Positions 24,105 through 33,814 of a stretch of DNA of 64,000 nucleotides are shown piece by piece. Within the stretch, counting starts at the first letter, position 1. Every line of letters starts with the position of its first letter. Source of the stretch: Nocardia sp. NBC_00403 (lineage in GTDB: Bacteria; Actinomycetota; Actinomycetes; Mycobacteriales; Mycobacteriaceae); contig NZ_CP107939.1 of NCBI RefSeq assembly GCF_036046055.1, positions 1,984,001-2,048,000 of the forward strand, given 5' to 3'. The notes beneath the pieces are model-generated. The model was not told where the DNA came from. It worked only from the letters and a program-made list of their open reading frames with translations, and did not search any database. A program made the translations under genes and the position numbers.

Positions 24105-27100
24105 GTGGTTGGGGCCAGTTTGGAAAGTGAGTGGGAGATGCGTGACGCCGCTAGGTCCGGCAGCAAACGCTGGGCGCTCGGCAACTGGGACCTGCGTTGG
24201 AAGGTTACGGCGGTTTTGGCCGTGCCGCTCGCAGTCGCGGTCGGCCTCGGCGTGTCCAGGATTGCTTCCGAGTTCGCCGAGGCGAACCGGCTCGCCGGTG
24301 CCGCCGAGAACATCGGCGCCATCCCGGCCGTAACCGCGCTCAGTGCGCAGACGGCGACGACCGCCGCCTCGCAGATGATTGCGCTGTTCCCTGGTGCACC
24401 GTCGATCGTGTCGGACAAGAACCTCGCCGACCTCGATGCCGCCATCGGCAATGCGGAAGCAGTTGGCCCCCAGCTGAACGCTGTGTCGGGCGCTCGCGCG
24501 TCGCTGGACAACATGCTCACCCAGGCAAAAGCCGTGCGTGCGCAGGGTAAGGCCACCTCGACCCAGTCGGGCGCCGAGATCATCGCGATGATCGACCGGG
24601 TCCGCAACGACAGCGTGCGCATCGTCGAGTCCACGGTCGGTCAGGTCAGCGACCCCGCCATCGATACGGCGAAGCTACGTCTTGTCGACTCGCTCAACAC
24701 CCGCGCCTCACTCGTCGGTGAGATCGCCGCGTTCCCCGAGATCCTGCGCAATGCGCAGGTCGGCGTGCAGGCCTTCCTCACCGCGGCGAACACCGAGCGC
24801 TCGCTGCTCAATGTTCTCGCGCACCGGTTCGCCGACGGTGATACCTCGATCGCCGACGTGCGGGCCGGCATCGATACCCGAATCGGGCTGCTGAGCAGCC
24901 CACAGGCGCAATCCGGTCAGCTCCCGGTCGGCGACCTGAAGAACTCGCTCACCGCCAGCCTCGATGTCTACGAGCGCGTCGTCGGCAAGGCGACCAAGGA
25001 CATCGACTCGTCGATGAATGAGCTGGTGTCGACGGCCAACGCCGACGCGTGGACCTACACCGCGGTCGTCATCGCCACTATCCTCGCCGCGCTGCTGCTC
25101 GCGGTCTTCGTGGCGCGCTCGATGATCGTGCCGCTGCACCGGCTGCGCCTCGCGGCGCTGCGGGTGGCCGAGAGCGATCTGCCATATGAGGTCGCCCAGC
25201 TGCGAAACGGCGCTTCCCCGGAGGACGTGCCGCTGGAGCCGATGCCGGTGCGCAGCACCGAGGAGATCGGTCAGCTGGCCCGCGCCGTCGACGACATCCA
25301 CGGACAGGCGCTGCGTCTGGCCAGCGATCAGGCGCAGATGCGTTCTCAGGTCAACGACATGTTCGAGACCCTGGCGCGCCGGTCCAAGTCGCTCGTCGAC
25401 CATCAGCTCACGCTGATCGAGGCGATGGAGTACGACGAGAAGGATCCGCGACTGCTGGAGAACCTCTTCCGGCTGGACCACCTCGCCGCTCGTATGCGTC
25501 GTAACGGTGACAACCTGCTGATTCTGGCCGGTACCAAGCAGCGCCGCGCCAAGTCCGCTCCGGTCGAGATCGCCGACGTGCTGCGCGCCGCGATCTCCGA
25601 GGTCGAGGACTACGAACGCGTCAAGCTCGGTGCGACACCGCGCGGTTCGCTCAAAGAACCCGCTGCCTCGGATATGGCGCACCTGTTCGCCGAGTTGCTC
25701 GATAACGCGCTGCGTGCTTCACCGCCCGAAACCGACGTGAAATTCACCTTCGCGCAGGCCCACGACCAGGGCATGCTCATCGAAGTGGCCGACCGGGGTA
25801 TCGGTATGCCGCCCTCGGAGATGGCCGATATCAACCGCAGGCTGGAGCAAACCGCCGAGCCGGGCCCCGACACCGCACGGCACATGGGTCTTTTCGTGGT
25901 CGGCAGGTTGGCCGAGCGGCACGGACTCACGGTCCGATTGCGGCCGACCTTCGATACCGCGCGGGACCCGGGTGTCACCGTGACCGTGCATGTGCCGGGC
26001 GGCCTGATCGTCATCGGACAGGGACAGCAATCCGCACTGCCGACGCAGGCCGCGCCCCAGGTGTCGGCCGGTGCTCCACAACGGCAGGCGAGTTCATCAT
26101 CGATGCAGATGCGGGGAATTACCAGGACTCCTGGGGGCAATGTGATGGTCACCGTCGATCCCGGGGTGAGCGGCCCGATTCCGGTCAGCAGCCCGGCCCC
26201 CGCGGACGGTGGTCCGGCCGCGGCAGGCGGTGGCTTGCCGCAGCGGTCGCCTGGATCGACGATGTCCGCTGGCCTGAGCCCCAATTCGACTCAGGGCGGT
26301 CCGTCTCTGCGCCCCACAACCGGACAGGCGCCGAGCGGTCCGCAGCGCGGCAAGCTCGCCGCGGCGAGCTTGCCCAAGCGCAGCGTGTCGCCGGGTGGTC
26401 CGCCGCCGCGCCAGCCGGATGGCGGCGAACCGATCGTGACGGGTCTGCCGCCGCGTGATGCGAACTCCGGTGAGCTGCCACTGCGGCAGCCGGGCGCCAA
26501 TGGTGTGCCACGGCCTTCCACAAGCGGTGGTTTGCCGCAGCGTCAGCCGGGCACCACGACTGGCCTGCCGCAGCGTCAGTCGGGTCTGAACGGTGTGCCG
26601 CCGCGCGAACCAGGTTCGAGTGGTCTGCCCCAGCGTGAGTCGAACACGGGTGGTTTGCCGCAGCGTGAGCCGAGTTCCGGTGGTTTGCCGCAGCGTGACT
26701 CGGGCACCGGTGGTTTGCCGCAGCGTGACTCGGGCACGGGCGGTTTGCCGCAGCGTCAGTCGGGTCTGAACGGTCTGCCAACCCGCGACCCTGCTTCGGA
26801 TGGTTTGCCGCAGCGTGATTCCGGTCCGAACGGTCTGCCGACGCGCGATCCCGCTTCGGGTGGTCTACCGCAACGTTCGTCGGGCCTGAACGGTCTGCCG
26901 CAGCGGGAACCCGGTGCCAACGGTCTGCCGCAACGGGAGTCCGGTGCCAACGGTCTGCCGCAACGGGAGTCCGGTGCCAACGGTCTGCCGCAACGGGAGT
27001 CCGGTGCCAACGGTCTGCCGCAACGGGAGTCCGGTGCCAACGGTTTGCCGCAGCGGGAGTCCGGTGCCAACGGCCTGCCGCAACGGGAGTCCGGGGCGAG

Positions 27101-27965
27101 TGGCCTCCCGCAGCGTGAGTCGAACACGGGTGGTTTGCCGCAGCGTGATTCGGGTCTGGGTGGTTTGCCGCAGCGTGACCCGAGCACGGGTGGTTTGCCG
27201 CAGCGTGATTCGGGTCTGGGTGGTTTGCCGCAGCGTGATTCGGGTCTGGGTGGTTTGCCGCAGCGCGACTCGAGCACGGGCGGTTTGCCCCAGCGTCAGC
27301 CTGCGGCGACGAACTTGCCGCAGCGGGACGCGCTGGGCGATCTACCGCAGCGTCAGCCCGGCTCACAGGTGCCGCCTGGTTTGCCGCAGCGTGACCCGAA
27401 CACCGGTGGTCTGCCGCAACGTGAATCGACATCCGGCCTCGGTCTGCCGCAGCGCGAGCGCGGCAACCCGCAGCCACCGAGCGGCGAACAGCCCGCGCTC
27501 TCCGATTCCGGAGCGCCGTTGGCAGGCCGCGACCCCGGCCGCCACAGCTTCAAGGCCGATACGGGCAAGGCCGCGTCGTTCTTCCAGACCAGGCTGCAGC
27601 CTGCGGCGGAAACCAACTCGCCTATGGACAGCCCGATCTTCGCCGAAATGATGTCGGCGTGGCTGACAGATCCGAACCCGGACCGGTCCCAGGTGGCCGC
27701 GTCCTTCGAATCGCCGGGCGACGAAGGATGGCAGGCGGCTCGCGCGGCGAGCGAAGCCCAGGCCGAAACAAAGACAGCCGCCGGGTTGCCCCAACGCAAT
27801 CCGGGCGGAAGGCTGGTCCCCGGCGCCGTAAGCGGCGCCGCGGATCGGGCGGCACGTCGCGATCCAGAAACGATCAGGTCCAGCTTGAGTCGTCACCAGC
27901 AGGGCGTCCGGGATGGCCGCGCAATGAAGGCAACGAACCTAACCGGAGATAAAGGAGACCGATGA
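24105..27965 (+). CDS. conservon sensor histidine kinase-like protein (CvnA type)
   Basis: This is the large sensor of a conservon (1286 aa). TM1 is near residues 33-54. A long helical extracytoplasmic domain follows, then TM2 ([20 protein letters not shown]), HAMP, a DHp-like region ([20 protein letters not shown]) and a HATPase domain ([29 protein letters not shown]). The last 600 residues are dominated by about thirty GLPQR-type decapeptide repeats. Conservon sensors are thought to work with roadblock, DUF742 and GTPase partners like a eukaryotic GPCR-type complex. The GTG at 24105 has GGAGG 14 bases upstream; ATG at 24138 is an alternative. The stop overlaps the next gene (ATGA). Confidence 0.85.
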   Translation: MVGASLESEWEMRDAARSGSKRWALGNWDLRWKVTAVLAVPLAVAVGLGVSRIASEFAEANRLAGAAENIGAIPAVTALSAQTATTAASQMIALFPGAPSIVSDKNLADLDAAIGNAEAVGPQLNAVSGARASLDNMLTQAKAVRAQGKATSTQSGAEIIAMIDRVRNDSVRIVESTVGQVSDPAIDTAKLRLVDSLNTRASLVGEIAAFPEILRNAQVGVQAFLTAANTERSLLNVLAHRFADGDTSIADVRAGIDTRIGLLSSPQAQSGQLPVGDLKNSLTASLDVYERVVGKATKDIDSSMNELVSTANADAWTYTAVVIATILAALLLAVFVARSMIVPLHRLRLAALRVAESDLPYEVAQLRNGASPEDVPLEPMPVRSTEEIGQLARAVDDIHGQALRLASDQAQMRSQVNDMFETLARRSKSLVDHQLTLIEAMEYDEKDPRLLENLFRLDHLAARMRRNGDNLLILAGTKQRRAKSAPVEIADVLRAAISEVEDYERVKLGATPRGSLKEPAASDMAHLFAELLDNALRASPPETDVKFTFAQAHDQGMLIEVADRGIGMPPSEMADINRRLEQTAEPGPDTARHMGLFVVGRLAERHGLTVRLRPTFDTARDPGVTVTVHVPGGLIVIGQGQQSALPTQAAPQVSAGAPQRQASSSSMQMRGITRTPGGNVMVTVDPGVSGPIPVSSPAPADGGPAAAGGGLPQRSPGSTMSAGLSPNSTQGGPSLRPTTGQAPSGPQRGKLAAASLPKRSVSPGGPPPRQPDGGEPIVTGLPPRDANSGELPLRQPGANGVPRPSTSGGLPQRQPGTTTGLPQRQSGLNGVPPREPGSSGLPQRESNTGGLPQREPSSGGLPQRDSGTGGLPQRDSGTGGLPQRQSGLNGLPTRDPASDGLPQRDSGPNGLPTRDPASGGLPQRSSGLNGLPQREPGANGLPQRESGANGLPQRESGANGLPQRESGANGLPQRESGANGLPQRESGANGLPQRESGASGLPQRESNTGGLPQRDSGLGGLPQRDPSTGGLPQRDSGLGGLPQRDSGLGGLPQRDSSTGGLPQRQPAATNLPQRDALGDLPQRQPGSQVPPGLPQRDPNTGGLPQRESTSGLGLPQRERGNPQPPSGEQPALSDSGAPLAGRDPGRHSFKADTGKAASFFQTRLQPAAETNSPMDSPIFAEMMSAWLTDPNPDRSQVAASFESPGDEGWQAARAASEAQAETKTAAGLPQRNPGGRLVPGAVSGAADRAARRDPETIRSSLSRHQQGVRDGRAMKATNLTGDKGDR
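26560..27440 (+). repeat. GLPQR decapeptide-coding tandem repeats
   Basis: About thirty 30-bp units encode variants of GLPQR-x-S/P-x-x-x (e.g. [10 protein letters not shown]). Units near 26911-27090 are almost identical at the DNA level, which implies recent expansion. Outer units have diverged. Confidence 0.9.
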
Positions 27966-28375
27966 ACCCCGATCTAGGTGGTACGAATCGTCAGCTGGAT
28001 TGGCTGGTTTCGAACTTCGCCAACGAGGTTCCTGGCGTAGCTCATGCCGTCCTGGTCTCGGCTGACGGGCTACTCATGGCCGCGAGCGCCCAGCTGCCCG
28101 TCGATCGCGCCGAACAGCTCTCGGCTGTCACGGCGGGACTCGCCAGCCTCTCGGTCGGCGTCTCGAACCTGTTCGAGGGCGGCACCGTTTTGCAGTCGGT
28201 GGTCGAGATGGAGCACGGCTACCTGCTACTCATGGCAGTCGGCGACGGCTCTTACCTCGCGGTGCTGACCAACACGTCCTGCGACATCGGTCAGGTCGGA
28301 TACGAAATGGCCTTGTTGGTCGAGCGTGTTGGCCAGACAGTGCAGGCCACGCCACGCGTCACGATGGGTTCCTGA
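27962..28375 (+). CDS. roadblock/LC7 protein (CvnB type)
   Basis: This 137-aa protein is a roadblock/LC7 domain. It has [34 protein letters not shown], ... [20 protein letters not shown] and [16 protein letters not shown]. In conservons it is the presumed regulator of the small GTPase. The ATG overlaps the sensor's stop. AAGGAGACCG precedes it. Confidence 0.9.
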   Translation: MNPDLGGTNRQLDWLVSNFANEVPGVAHAVLVSADGLLMAASAQLPVDRAEQLSAVTAGLASLSVGVSNLFEGGTVLQSVVEMEHGYLLLMAVGDGSYLAVLTNTSCDIGQVGYEMALLVERVGQTVQATPRVTMGS

Positions 28376-28382
28376 TGGTGGG

Positions 28383-28757
28383 ATGGACATAGACGATCAC
28401 CGCATGGGGAGCGCCGAGCCGAGCCTCGTACGCCCATACTCATTGACTGCGGGCCGCACCAGGCCCGCAGTCGAGTTGGCGTTGGAAGCCCTCGTCGCAT
28501 CGCATCCGGTCGCCCTGGAGCGGCAGTTCGAACTGACCAACATCGAGACGTCCATCGTGGAGTTGTGCAGAGAATCGCCGTCCGTTGCCGAGGTAGCGGC
28601 GCGTTTGGGTATCCCGATCGGGGTGGCCAGGGTGCTTGTGGCCGACCTCATCGAGGCCGGGCACGTCCGAGTTTCGGCGACTTTGAAAGACGATTCCAGC
28701 GACGATGAACGTCGCGAGCTGATCGAAAGGGTTCTCAGTGGACTCCGGCGTATTTGA
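28383..28757 (+). CDS. DUF742 protein (CvnC type)
   Basis: This 124-aa DUF742 protein is a winged-helix-like conservon component. It has SLVRPYSLTAGRTRP, SIVELCRESPSVAEVAARLG, and IPIGVARVLVADLIEAGHVR. It overlaps the following GTPase gene by 20 bp. Family members lack proven DNA binding; they are thought to bridge sensor and GTPase. Confidence 0.88.
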   Translation: MDIDDHRMGSAEPSLVRPYSLTAGRTRPAVELALEALVASHPVALERQFELTNIETSIVELCRESPSVAEVAARLGIPIGVARVLVADLIEAGHVRVSATLKDDSSDDERRELIERVLSGLRRI

Positions 28758-29340
28758 TTCGACGGCACAGGTCGATACCCGAACCAGCAAGCCAACCTCG
28801 GCGAAGATCGTCGTCGCCGGCGGCTTCGGTGTCGGCAAGACCACGTTGGTCGGTGCTGTTTCGGAGATTGTTCCGCTGCGCACCGAGGCGTTGGTGACCA
28901 ATGCCAGCACCGGAATCGACAACCTGACGGGTGTTCCGATGAAGTCCACCACCACGGTGGCCATGGACTTCGGTCGGATCAGCCTTGCCGACGATTTGGT
29001 CCTGTACCTGTTCGGTACGCCGGGCCAGTATCGGTTCTGGTTCATGTGGGACGACCTGATCCGCGGCGCCATCGGCGCCGTGGTGCTGGTCGACACCCGC
29101 AGGCTCGAGGACAGCTTCGCGGCCGTCGACTACTTCGAAGCGCGCAACCTACCGTTCCTGGTTGCGCTCAACGAGTTCGACGACGCACCGCGCTACCCGA
29201 TCGAGGACATCCGTCAGGCGCTCGCGGTGCCTGCGGATGTGCCGATTCTGTCGATCGACGCGCGGCGGCGTGAGCCCGCCAAGCATGCGCTGGTCTCGTT
29301 GACCGAGTACGCCCTGCGCAAGGTGATGCAGGGCTACTGA
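28738..29340 (+). CDS. conservon ATP/GTP-binding protein (CvnD type)
   Basis: This 200-aa small G-protein-like subunit has P-loop GGFGVGKTT (residues 28-36), switch-region TPGQYRFWFMWDDL with the G3 Gly, and NEFD as the G4-like motif. The GTG start overlaps cvnC. Together with the three upstream genes it makes a complete conservon, homologous to the M. tuberculosis Rv3362c-Rv3365c set. Confidence 0.9.
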   Translation: MDSGVFDSTAQVDTRTSKPTSAKIVVAGGFGVGKTTLVGAVSEIVPLRTEALVTNASTGIDNLTGVPMKSTTTVAMDFGRISLADDLVLYLFGTPGQYRFWFMWDDLIRGAIGAVVLVDTRRLEDSFAAVDYFEARNLPFLVALNEFDDAPRYPIEDIRQALAVPADVPILSIDARRREPAKHALVSLTEYALRKVMQGY

Positions 29341-29391
29341 GTTGCTCGCGCGGCGCGCATCGAATCAAGACCGGGTAGTTATTCTCCCTCG

Positions 29392-30927
29392 GTGAGGATT
29401 TCGGCGCGCGAACTGCTCGGGCAACTGCTCGACCCGGACTCATTTGTCAGTTGGGATCGGCCACCCGTCGCGGTGGCCTGCACCCGGCGGTATCACGAGG
29501 ATCTGTGTAAGGCCGCGGTCGCGGCGGGCACCGATGAGTCGGTGCTCACCGGCGAGGGGCTTTTGCGTGGCCGCAGGGTGGCCGTAATCGCTTGTGAGTT
29601 CGGATTTCTGGCGGGCTCCGTCGGGGTTGCCGCCGCCGAGCGGATAGTCTCGGCGGTCGAGCGTGCCACTGGGTCCGGCCTGCCGCTGCTTGCTTCACCA
29701 ACATCCGGGGGCACCAGGATGCAGGAGGGCACGGTTGCCTTCGTGCAGATGGTGAAGATCGCAGGCGCCGTCGCCACCCATAAGGCCGCGGGCCATCCCT
29801 ATCTGGTGTATCTGCGCGATCCGACCATGGGCGGGGTGTTCGCCTCGTGGGGCTCGCTGGGGCATATGACCTTTGCCGAACCCGGCGCGTTGATCGGGTT
29901 TCTCGGCCCTCGGGTCTACAAAGCGTTGTACGGCAAGGACTTTCCCGAGGGTGTCCAAACCGCGGAGAACCTCTATCACAGTGGTGTCATCGACGGCGTG
30001 GTCCCGGTGCCGGTGTTCCGCCGCATCGCGCACCGCGCCTTGAGTGTACTCAGCGGTGTGCCGGATCCTGTTGCGGCGGAACCGGGTTGGGCCGCGCCCA
30101 GGCACCACGATGGTGGGGATCTCGAGGGCGCGGATCTCTCGAGCCGAGCGTCCGAAGGCTCGGCCTGGGAGTCGGTGACCATCTCGCGCCGCCCGGGTCG
30201 GCCCGGCCTGCGCGACCTGTTACGTCATGTGACGCAACGGGTTCCGCTCAGCGGCACCGGTCAGGGCGAATCCGATCGCACCATTGTGCATGCGCTGGCC
30301 AGGTTTCGAGGCAGGCCCTGCGTGGTGTTCGGGCACGACCGCTCGGGCCAGCAGGGCGAGCACACCATGGGCCCGGCTGCACTCCGGGAGGCCAGGCGCA
30401 GCATGGCACTTGCCCAAGAGTTGCGACTGCCGCTGGTACTGGTGATCGACACTGTCGGCGCGGCGTTGTCGAAGGAGGCGGAAGAGCGCGGACTCGCTCC
30501 CGAAATCGCCCGCTGCATAGCCGATTTGGTGACCCTGGACACCCCCACCATCTCGGTGCTGCTCGGTCAGGGCACCGGCGGCGGAGCGCTGGCGCTACTG
30601 CCCGCGGACCGGGTGCTCGCCGCCACGCACGGCTGGCTGGCGCCGCTGCCACCGGAGGGCGCGAGCGCTATCGTCTACCGCGACATCGACCATGCGCCGG
30701 AGCTGGCCGATGCGCAACGCATCCGCGCCGCCGACCTGTGCGCGGACGGCATCGTGGACCGCATCGTGCCGGAGCTCCCGGACGCGGCCGACGAGCCGGT
30801 CGATTTCGCCCGTCGCATGGTCGCCGCCATCGCGGCGGAGCTCACCGAGCTGCAGGACCGACCGCTCGCGGAGCTTCGCGCAGCGCGCCACAACCGCTAC
30901 CGCAGACTGGGTCTCCCCGGGCGGTGA
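29392..30927 (+). CDS. accD3: acetyl-CoA carboxylase carboxyltransferase AccD3
   Basis: This 511-aa protein contains both carboxyltransferase halves. The N-terminal beta-like domain has LLASPTSGGTRMQEGTVAF and TMGGVFASWGSLGHMTFAEP. The C-terminal alpha-like domain has FGHDRSGQQGEHTMGPAALR and LLGQGTGGGALALLPADRVL. It matches mycobacterial AccD3 in size and layout. It would transfer carboxyl from biotin to an acyl-CoA. A TATTCT -10-like hexamer (29380-29385) seven bases before the GTG suggests a leaderless start. Confidence 0.88.
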   Translation: MRISARELLGQLLDPDSFVSWDRPPVAVACTRRYHEDLCKAAVAAGTDESVLTGEGLLRGRRVAVIACEFGFLAGSVGVAAAERIVSAVERATGSGLPLLASPTSGGTRMQEGTVAFVQMVKIAGAVATHKAAGHPYLVYLRDPTMGGVFASWGSLGHMTFAEPGALIGFLGPRVYKALYGKDFPEGVQTAENLYHSGVIDGVVPVPVFRRIAHRALSVLSGVPDPVAAEPGWAAPRHHDGGDLEGADLSSRASEGSAWESVTISRRPGRPGLRDLLRHVTQRVPLSGTGQGESDRTIVHALARFRGRPCVVFGHDRSGQQGEHTMGPAALREARRSMALAQELRLPLVLVIDTVGAALSKEAEERGLAPEIARCIADLVTLDTPTISVLLGQGTGGGALALLPADRVLAATHGWLAPLPPEGASAIVYRDIDHAPELADAQRIRAADLCADGIVDRIVPELPDAADEPVDFARRMVAAIAAELTELQDRPLAELRAARHNRYRRLGLPGR

Positions 30928-31007
30928 CAGGTCGATCCGAACCGAATCGTCGGAGGTAAATCTAGGCCCCACCAGCGAATTGTGAGCCAACACGCCAAGT
31001 GGTGTCG

Positions 31008-31036
31008 TTGACGACTCGCGGTAGCACTTCTACCGT
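31008..31036 (+). promoter_or_regulatory. promoter of the aldo/keto reductase gene
   Basis: TTGACG (31008-31013), a 17-bp spacer and TACCGT (31031-31036) lie so that +1 falls on the GTG at 31043. This indicates a leaderless transcript. Confidence 0.65.
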
Positions 31037-31042
31037 CGATAG

Positions 31043-31897
31043 GTGACCTTCAGAAGCGAGACATGCGCCATCCCCTCGATTGTGCTGAATGACGGGAACG
31101 TGATCCCGCAGCTCGGCTTCGGTGTATTCCAAGTGCCACCCGATGAGGTTTTCCCGGTGGTCACCGCTGCATTGGAGGTCGGCTACCGCAGCATCGACAC
31201 CGCCGCCATCTACGGCAACGAGGAGGGCACGGGCCGCGCCATCCGGGAGTTCGGGCTGCCGCGCGACGAGGTCTACGTGACAACGAAGCTGTGGAACTCC
31301 GAGCAGGGTTACGACTCCACGCTGCGCGGCTTCGACGCGAGCATGCAGCGACTCGGCCTGGAATATCTCGACCTCTTTCTGATCCACTGGCCGGTCGCGC
31401 AGGCCGATCGCTACATCGACACCTTCCGCGCTTTCAAAGCATTGAAGTCGCAGGGCCGGATCCGGTCGATCGGCGTCTCGAACTTCACTCTCCCCGATCT
31501 CGAGCGGCTCATCGGCGAGACCGGCGAGATCCCGGTGGTCAACCAGATCGAGTTGCATCCGAGGCTGGCTCAGCGCGAGCTGCGCGCCTTCCACGACAAC
31601 AACGCCATCGCCACCGAGGCGTGGAGCCCGCTCGGCCAGGGCACCCTGCTCGACGACCACACCATCGTCTCCATTGCCAACGAGGTGGGCCGCACTCCGG
31701 CACAGGTGATCATCCGCTGGCACTTACAGCTGGGCATCATCGTGATCCCGAAGTCCGTCACCCCCGCGCGCATCGCCGGCAATTTCGATGTTTTCGGTTT
31801 CGAACTCACCCCCGAGCAGATGGATGCGATCAACGCCTTGGACAAGGGCGCACGGATCGGCCCCGACCCGGCGATGTTCACAGCCGGCTTGGTATAG
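31043..31897 (+). CDS. aldo/keto reductase
   Basis: This 284-aa NADPH-dependent AKR has the catalytic tetrad Asp 52, Tyr 57, Lys 82 and His 115. They lie in GYRSIDTAAIYGNEEG, VYVTTKLWN and LFLIHWPV. NADP contacts are in IIVIPKSVTPARIAGN. It probably reduces aldehydes, ketones or methylglyoxal-type compounds. The GTG start is supported by promoter position. Its 3' end overlaps the 3' end of the convergent flavoprotein gene by 20 bp. Confidence 0.9.
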   Translation: MTFRSETCAIPSIVLNDGNVIPQLGFGVFQVPPDEVFPVVTAALEVGYRSIDTAAIYGNEEGTGRAIREFGLPRDEVYVTTKLWNSEQGYDSTLRGFDASMQRLGLEYLDLFLIHWPVAQADRYIDTFRAFKALKSQGRIRSIGVSNFTLPDLERLIGETGEIPVVNQIELHPRLAQRELRAFHDNNAIATEAWSPLGQGTLLDDHTIVSIANEVGRTPAQVIIRWHLQLGIIVIPKSVTPARIAGNFDVFGFELTPEQMDAINALDKGARIGPDPAMFTAGLV

Positions 31898-32984
31898 CCA
31901 GATACTTGCTGAGCTCCACCGCGGCGGCGCGACCCGCTCGGTTCGCGCCGATGGTGCTCGCCGACGGGCCGTAGCCGATGAGGTGAATGCGCGGGTCGTT
32001 CGCGACCTGGGTGGCGAGGCGGCCGGTCATGGTGATGCCCCCGCCGGGGCCGCGCAGGCGCAGTGGCGCGAGGTGGTCGAGGGCGCTGCGGAATCCGGTG
32101 GCCCAGAGGATGACATCCGCGTGCTGGAACGAACCGTCGGCCCAGCGCACGCCGTCCGGTTCGATGCTGCGGAATATCGGATGCCGGTCCAGTGCACCCC
32201 TGGCCTGCGCGGCCCGCAGCCGGTCGTCGAGCCGCAGTCCCGTCACCGAGACCACTGAACCCGGTGGCAGTCCCCGCCGCACGCGGTCCTCGACCATGGC
32301 GACGGCGGTGCGGCCGTCTTCCTCGGCGAAGGTATCCCGGAACACCGGTTCGGACCTGGTGACCCAGGTGGTCGTCGTGACCTGGGAGATCTCGTCGAGC
32401 AGCTGTACGGCCGAGACACCGCCGCCGACCACGACAACATGCTTGCCGGTGAATTCGTCGGCAGTGCGGTAGTCGCGGGTATGTAGTTGCCGTCCCGCGA
32501 AGGTCTCCGCACCCGGGTACCGCGGGATGAACGGATGTTCCCAGGTTCCGGTGCCGTTGATCAGCCCACGCACCCGGATCGTCCCGGCGGAGTCGGTCTC
32601 GACGTTGAGAATTCGAGTGCCCGCCGGATCGTCGTCAGCGCGGCGATCACAGACGACCTTGACCGACACCTGTCGTCGCACCCTGAGGTCGAACCGTTTT
32701 TCGTACAGCTCGTAATAGCGCGGCACTGCGGTGGCCGCGGGCGCGGACTCGGATCCCTCTGGCAATGTCTCGGCGAACGACATACCGGGCAGATCGTGCA
32801 CCCGGTTCACCGTGGTCAGCGTCAGCGACGGCCAGCGAAACTGCCAGGCGCCGCCGGGCCCCGGCGCGTGGTCCACGATCAGGAAGTCGCGTTCGGCACG
32901 CAATCCGAGGCGCTGTAAGTGGTAGCCGGCCGACAGCCCGGCCTGACCGGCACCGATCACCAGGATGTCGAAATCAGTCGGCAC
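31878..32984 (-). CDS. flavin-containing monooxygenase-like NAD(P)/FAD oxidoreductase
   Basis: This 368-aa flavoprotein has an N-terminal FAD motif (ILVIGAGQAGLSAGYHLQRL), a GGAWQFRWPSLTL segment typical of this FMO-like class, and an NADP motif (VVVVGGGVSAVQLLDEIS). It also has an ATGFRSALDHL ATG motif. The substrate is unknown. The GTG 32984 is chosen because it begins just before the FAD motif; an ORF to 33200 overlaps the divergent echA6 promoter and start. Confidence 0.8.
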   Translation of the reverse strand: MPTDFDILVIGAGQAGLSAGYHLQRLGLRAERDFLIVDHAPGPGGAWQFRWPSLTLTTVNRVHDLPGMSFAETLPEGSESAPAATAVPRYYELYEKRFDLRVRRQVSVKVVCDRRADDDPAGTRILNVETDSAGTIRVRGLINGTGTWEHPFIPRYPGAETFAGRQLHTRDYRTADEFTGKHVVVVGGGVSAVQLLDEISQVTTTTWVTRSEPVFRDTFAEEDGRTAVAMVEDRVRRGLPPGSVVSVTGLRLDDRLRAAQARGALDRHPIFRSIEPDGVRWADGSFQHADVILWATGFRSALDHLAPLRLRGPGGGITMTGRLATQVANDPRIHLIGYGPSASTIGANRAGRAAAVELSKYLAIPSRL

Positions 32985-33087
32985 AGCCGCCGATCGTATC
33001 TCTTCTCCTAGTGCCTGACCGGTCTGTGCCGTCGACTGTGGCAGAGTTGACTGTAACCACTCGAACCGGTCAGTTGGGGAGGACGCA

Positions 33088-33813
33088 ATGCTCGGTGTCA
33101 GCCGCGATGGCGACGTAGTCACCATCGAATTGCAGCGCGAGGAGCGTCGCAACGCGCTCAACAATGAATTAGTGACACAGCTGAGCGAAGCAGTGCGCAC
33201 GGCGGCCCAGGATGCGCGAGTGATCGTGCTGACCGGGCGGGGCCCGATCTTCAGCGCGGGCGCGGATCTGTCGGGCGTCTACTCCGACGAGTTCCTCAGT
33301 GGCCTGCTCGACATGCTGCACACCATCGAGTCGGTTCCGGTGCCGGTGATCTCCGCGATCAACGGTGCTGCGCTCGGCGCGGGCGTGCAGATCGCCTTGG
33401 CCTCCGACCTTCGAGTGCTCGAGCCCGATGCCTACATCGCGATTCCCGCGGCCAAGCTCGGCATTACGGTCGACCGCTGGACTGTCCGGCGGCTGGCGTC
33501 GCTGCTCGGCGGCGGTCCCGCCCGCACCGTCCTGTTGGGTGCGGAACCGATCTCGGCCGCCGACGCCTACGCCTTCGGCTTCGCCAACAAGCTCGGCACG
33601 CTCGCCGACGCGCAGGCGTGGGCGCAGTCGATCGCCGGACTTGCGCCCCTGTCGCTGCGCCACATGAAACTGGTATTCAACGACGACGGCACCCGCGATC
33701 CGGAGAACCAGCTGCAGCGCGCGGCGCTGCATGCCGCGTGGAACAGCGCGGATGCCCGAGAGGGCCGCTTGGCCAGACAAGAGAAGCGCGCCGCGAAGTT
33801 CGTGGGGCGATGA
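33088..33813 (+). CDS. echA6: enoyl-CoA hydratase/isomerase family protein EchA6
   Basis: This 241-aa crotonase-fold protein has TIELQREERRNALNNELV, the oxyanion loop FSAGADLSG, and INGAALGAGVQIALASDLRV. It has PAAKLGITVDRWTVRRLASL, the distinctive EchA6 version that lacks the usual catalytic Glu. M. tuberculosis EchA6 binds long acyl-CoAs without hydration and feeds mycolate synthesis; the same is inferred here. GGGGAGG precedes the ATG. It is followed at once by the MBL gene, as Rv0905-Rv0906. Confidence 0.85.
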   Translation: MLGVSRDGDVVTIELQREERRNALNNELVTQLSEAVRTAAQDARVIVLTGRGPIFSAGADLSGVYSDEFLSGLLDMLHTIESVPVPVISAINGAALGAGVQIALASDLRVLEPDAYIAIPAAKLGITVDRWTVRRLASLLGGGPARTVLLGAEPISAADAYAFGFANKLGTLADAQAWAQSIAGLAPLSLRHMKLVFNDDGTRDPENQLQRAALHAAWNSADAREGRLARQEKRAAKFVGR

Positions 33814-33814
33814 C

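Noticed and set aside
26185..27477. Long minus-strand and alternate-frame ORFs over the cvnA repeat region
   Set aside because: They are frames kept open by 30-bp repeats; their translations are low-complexity and lack start signals.
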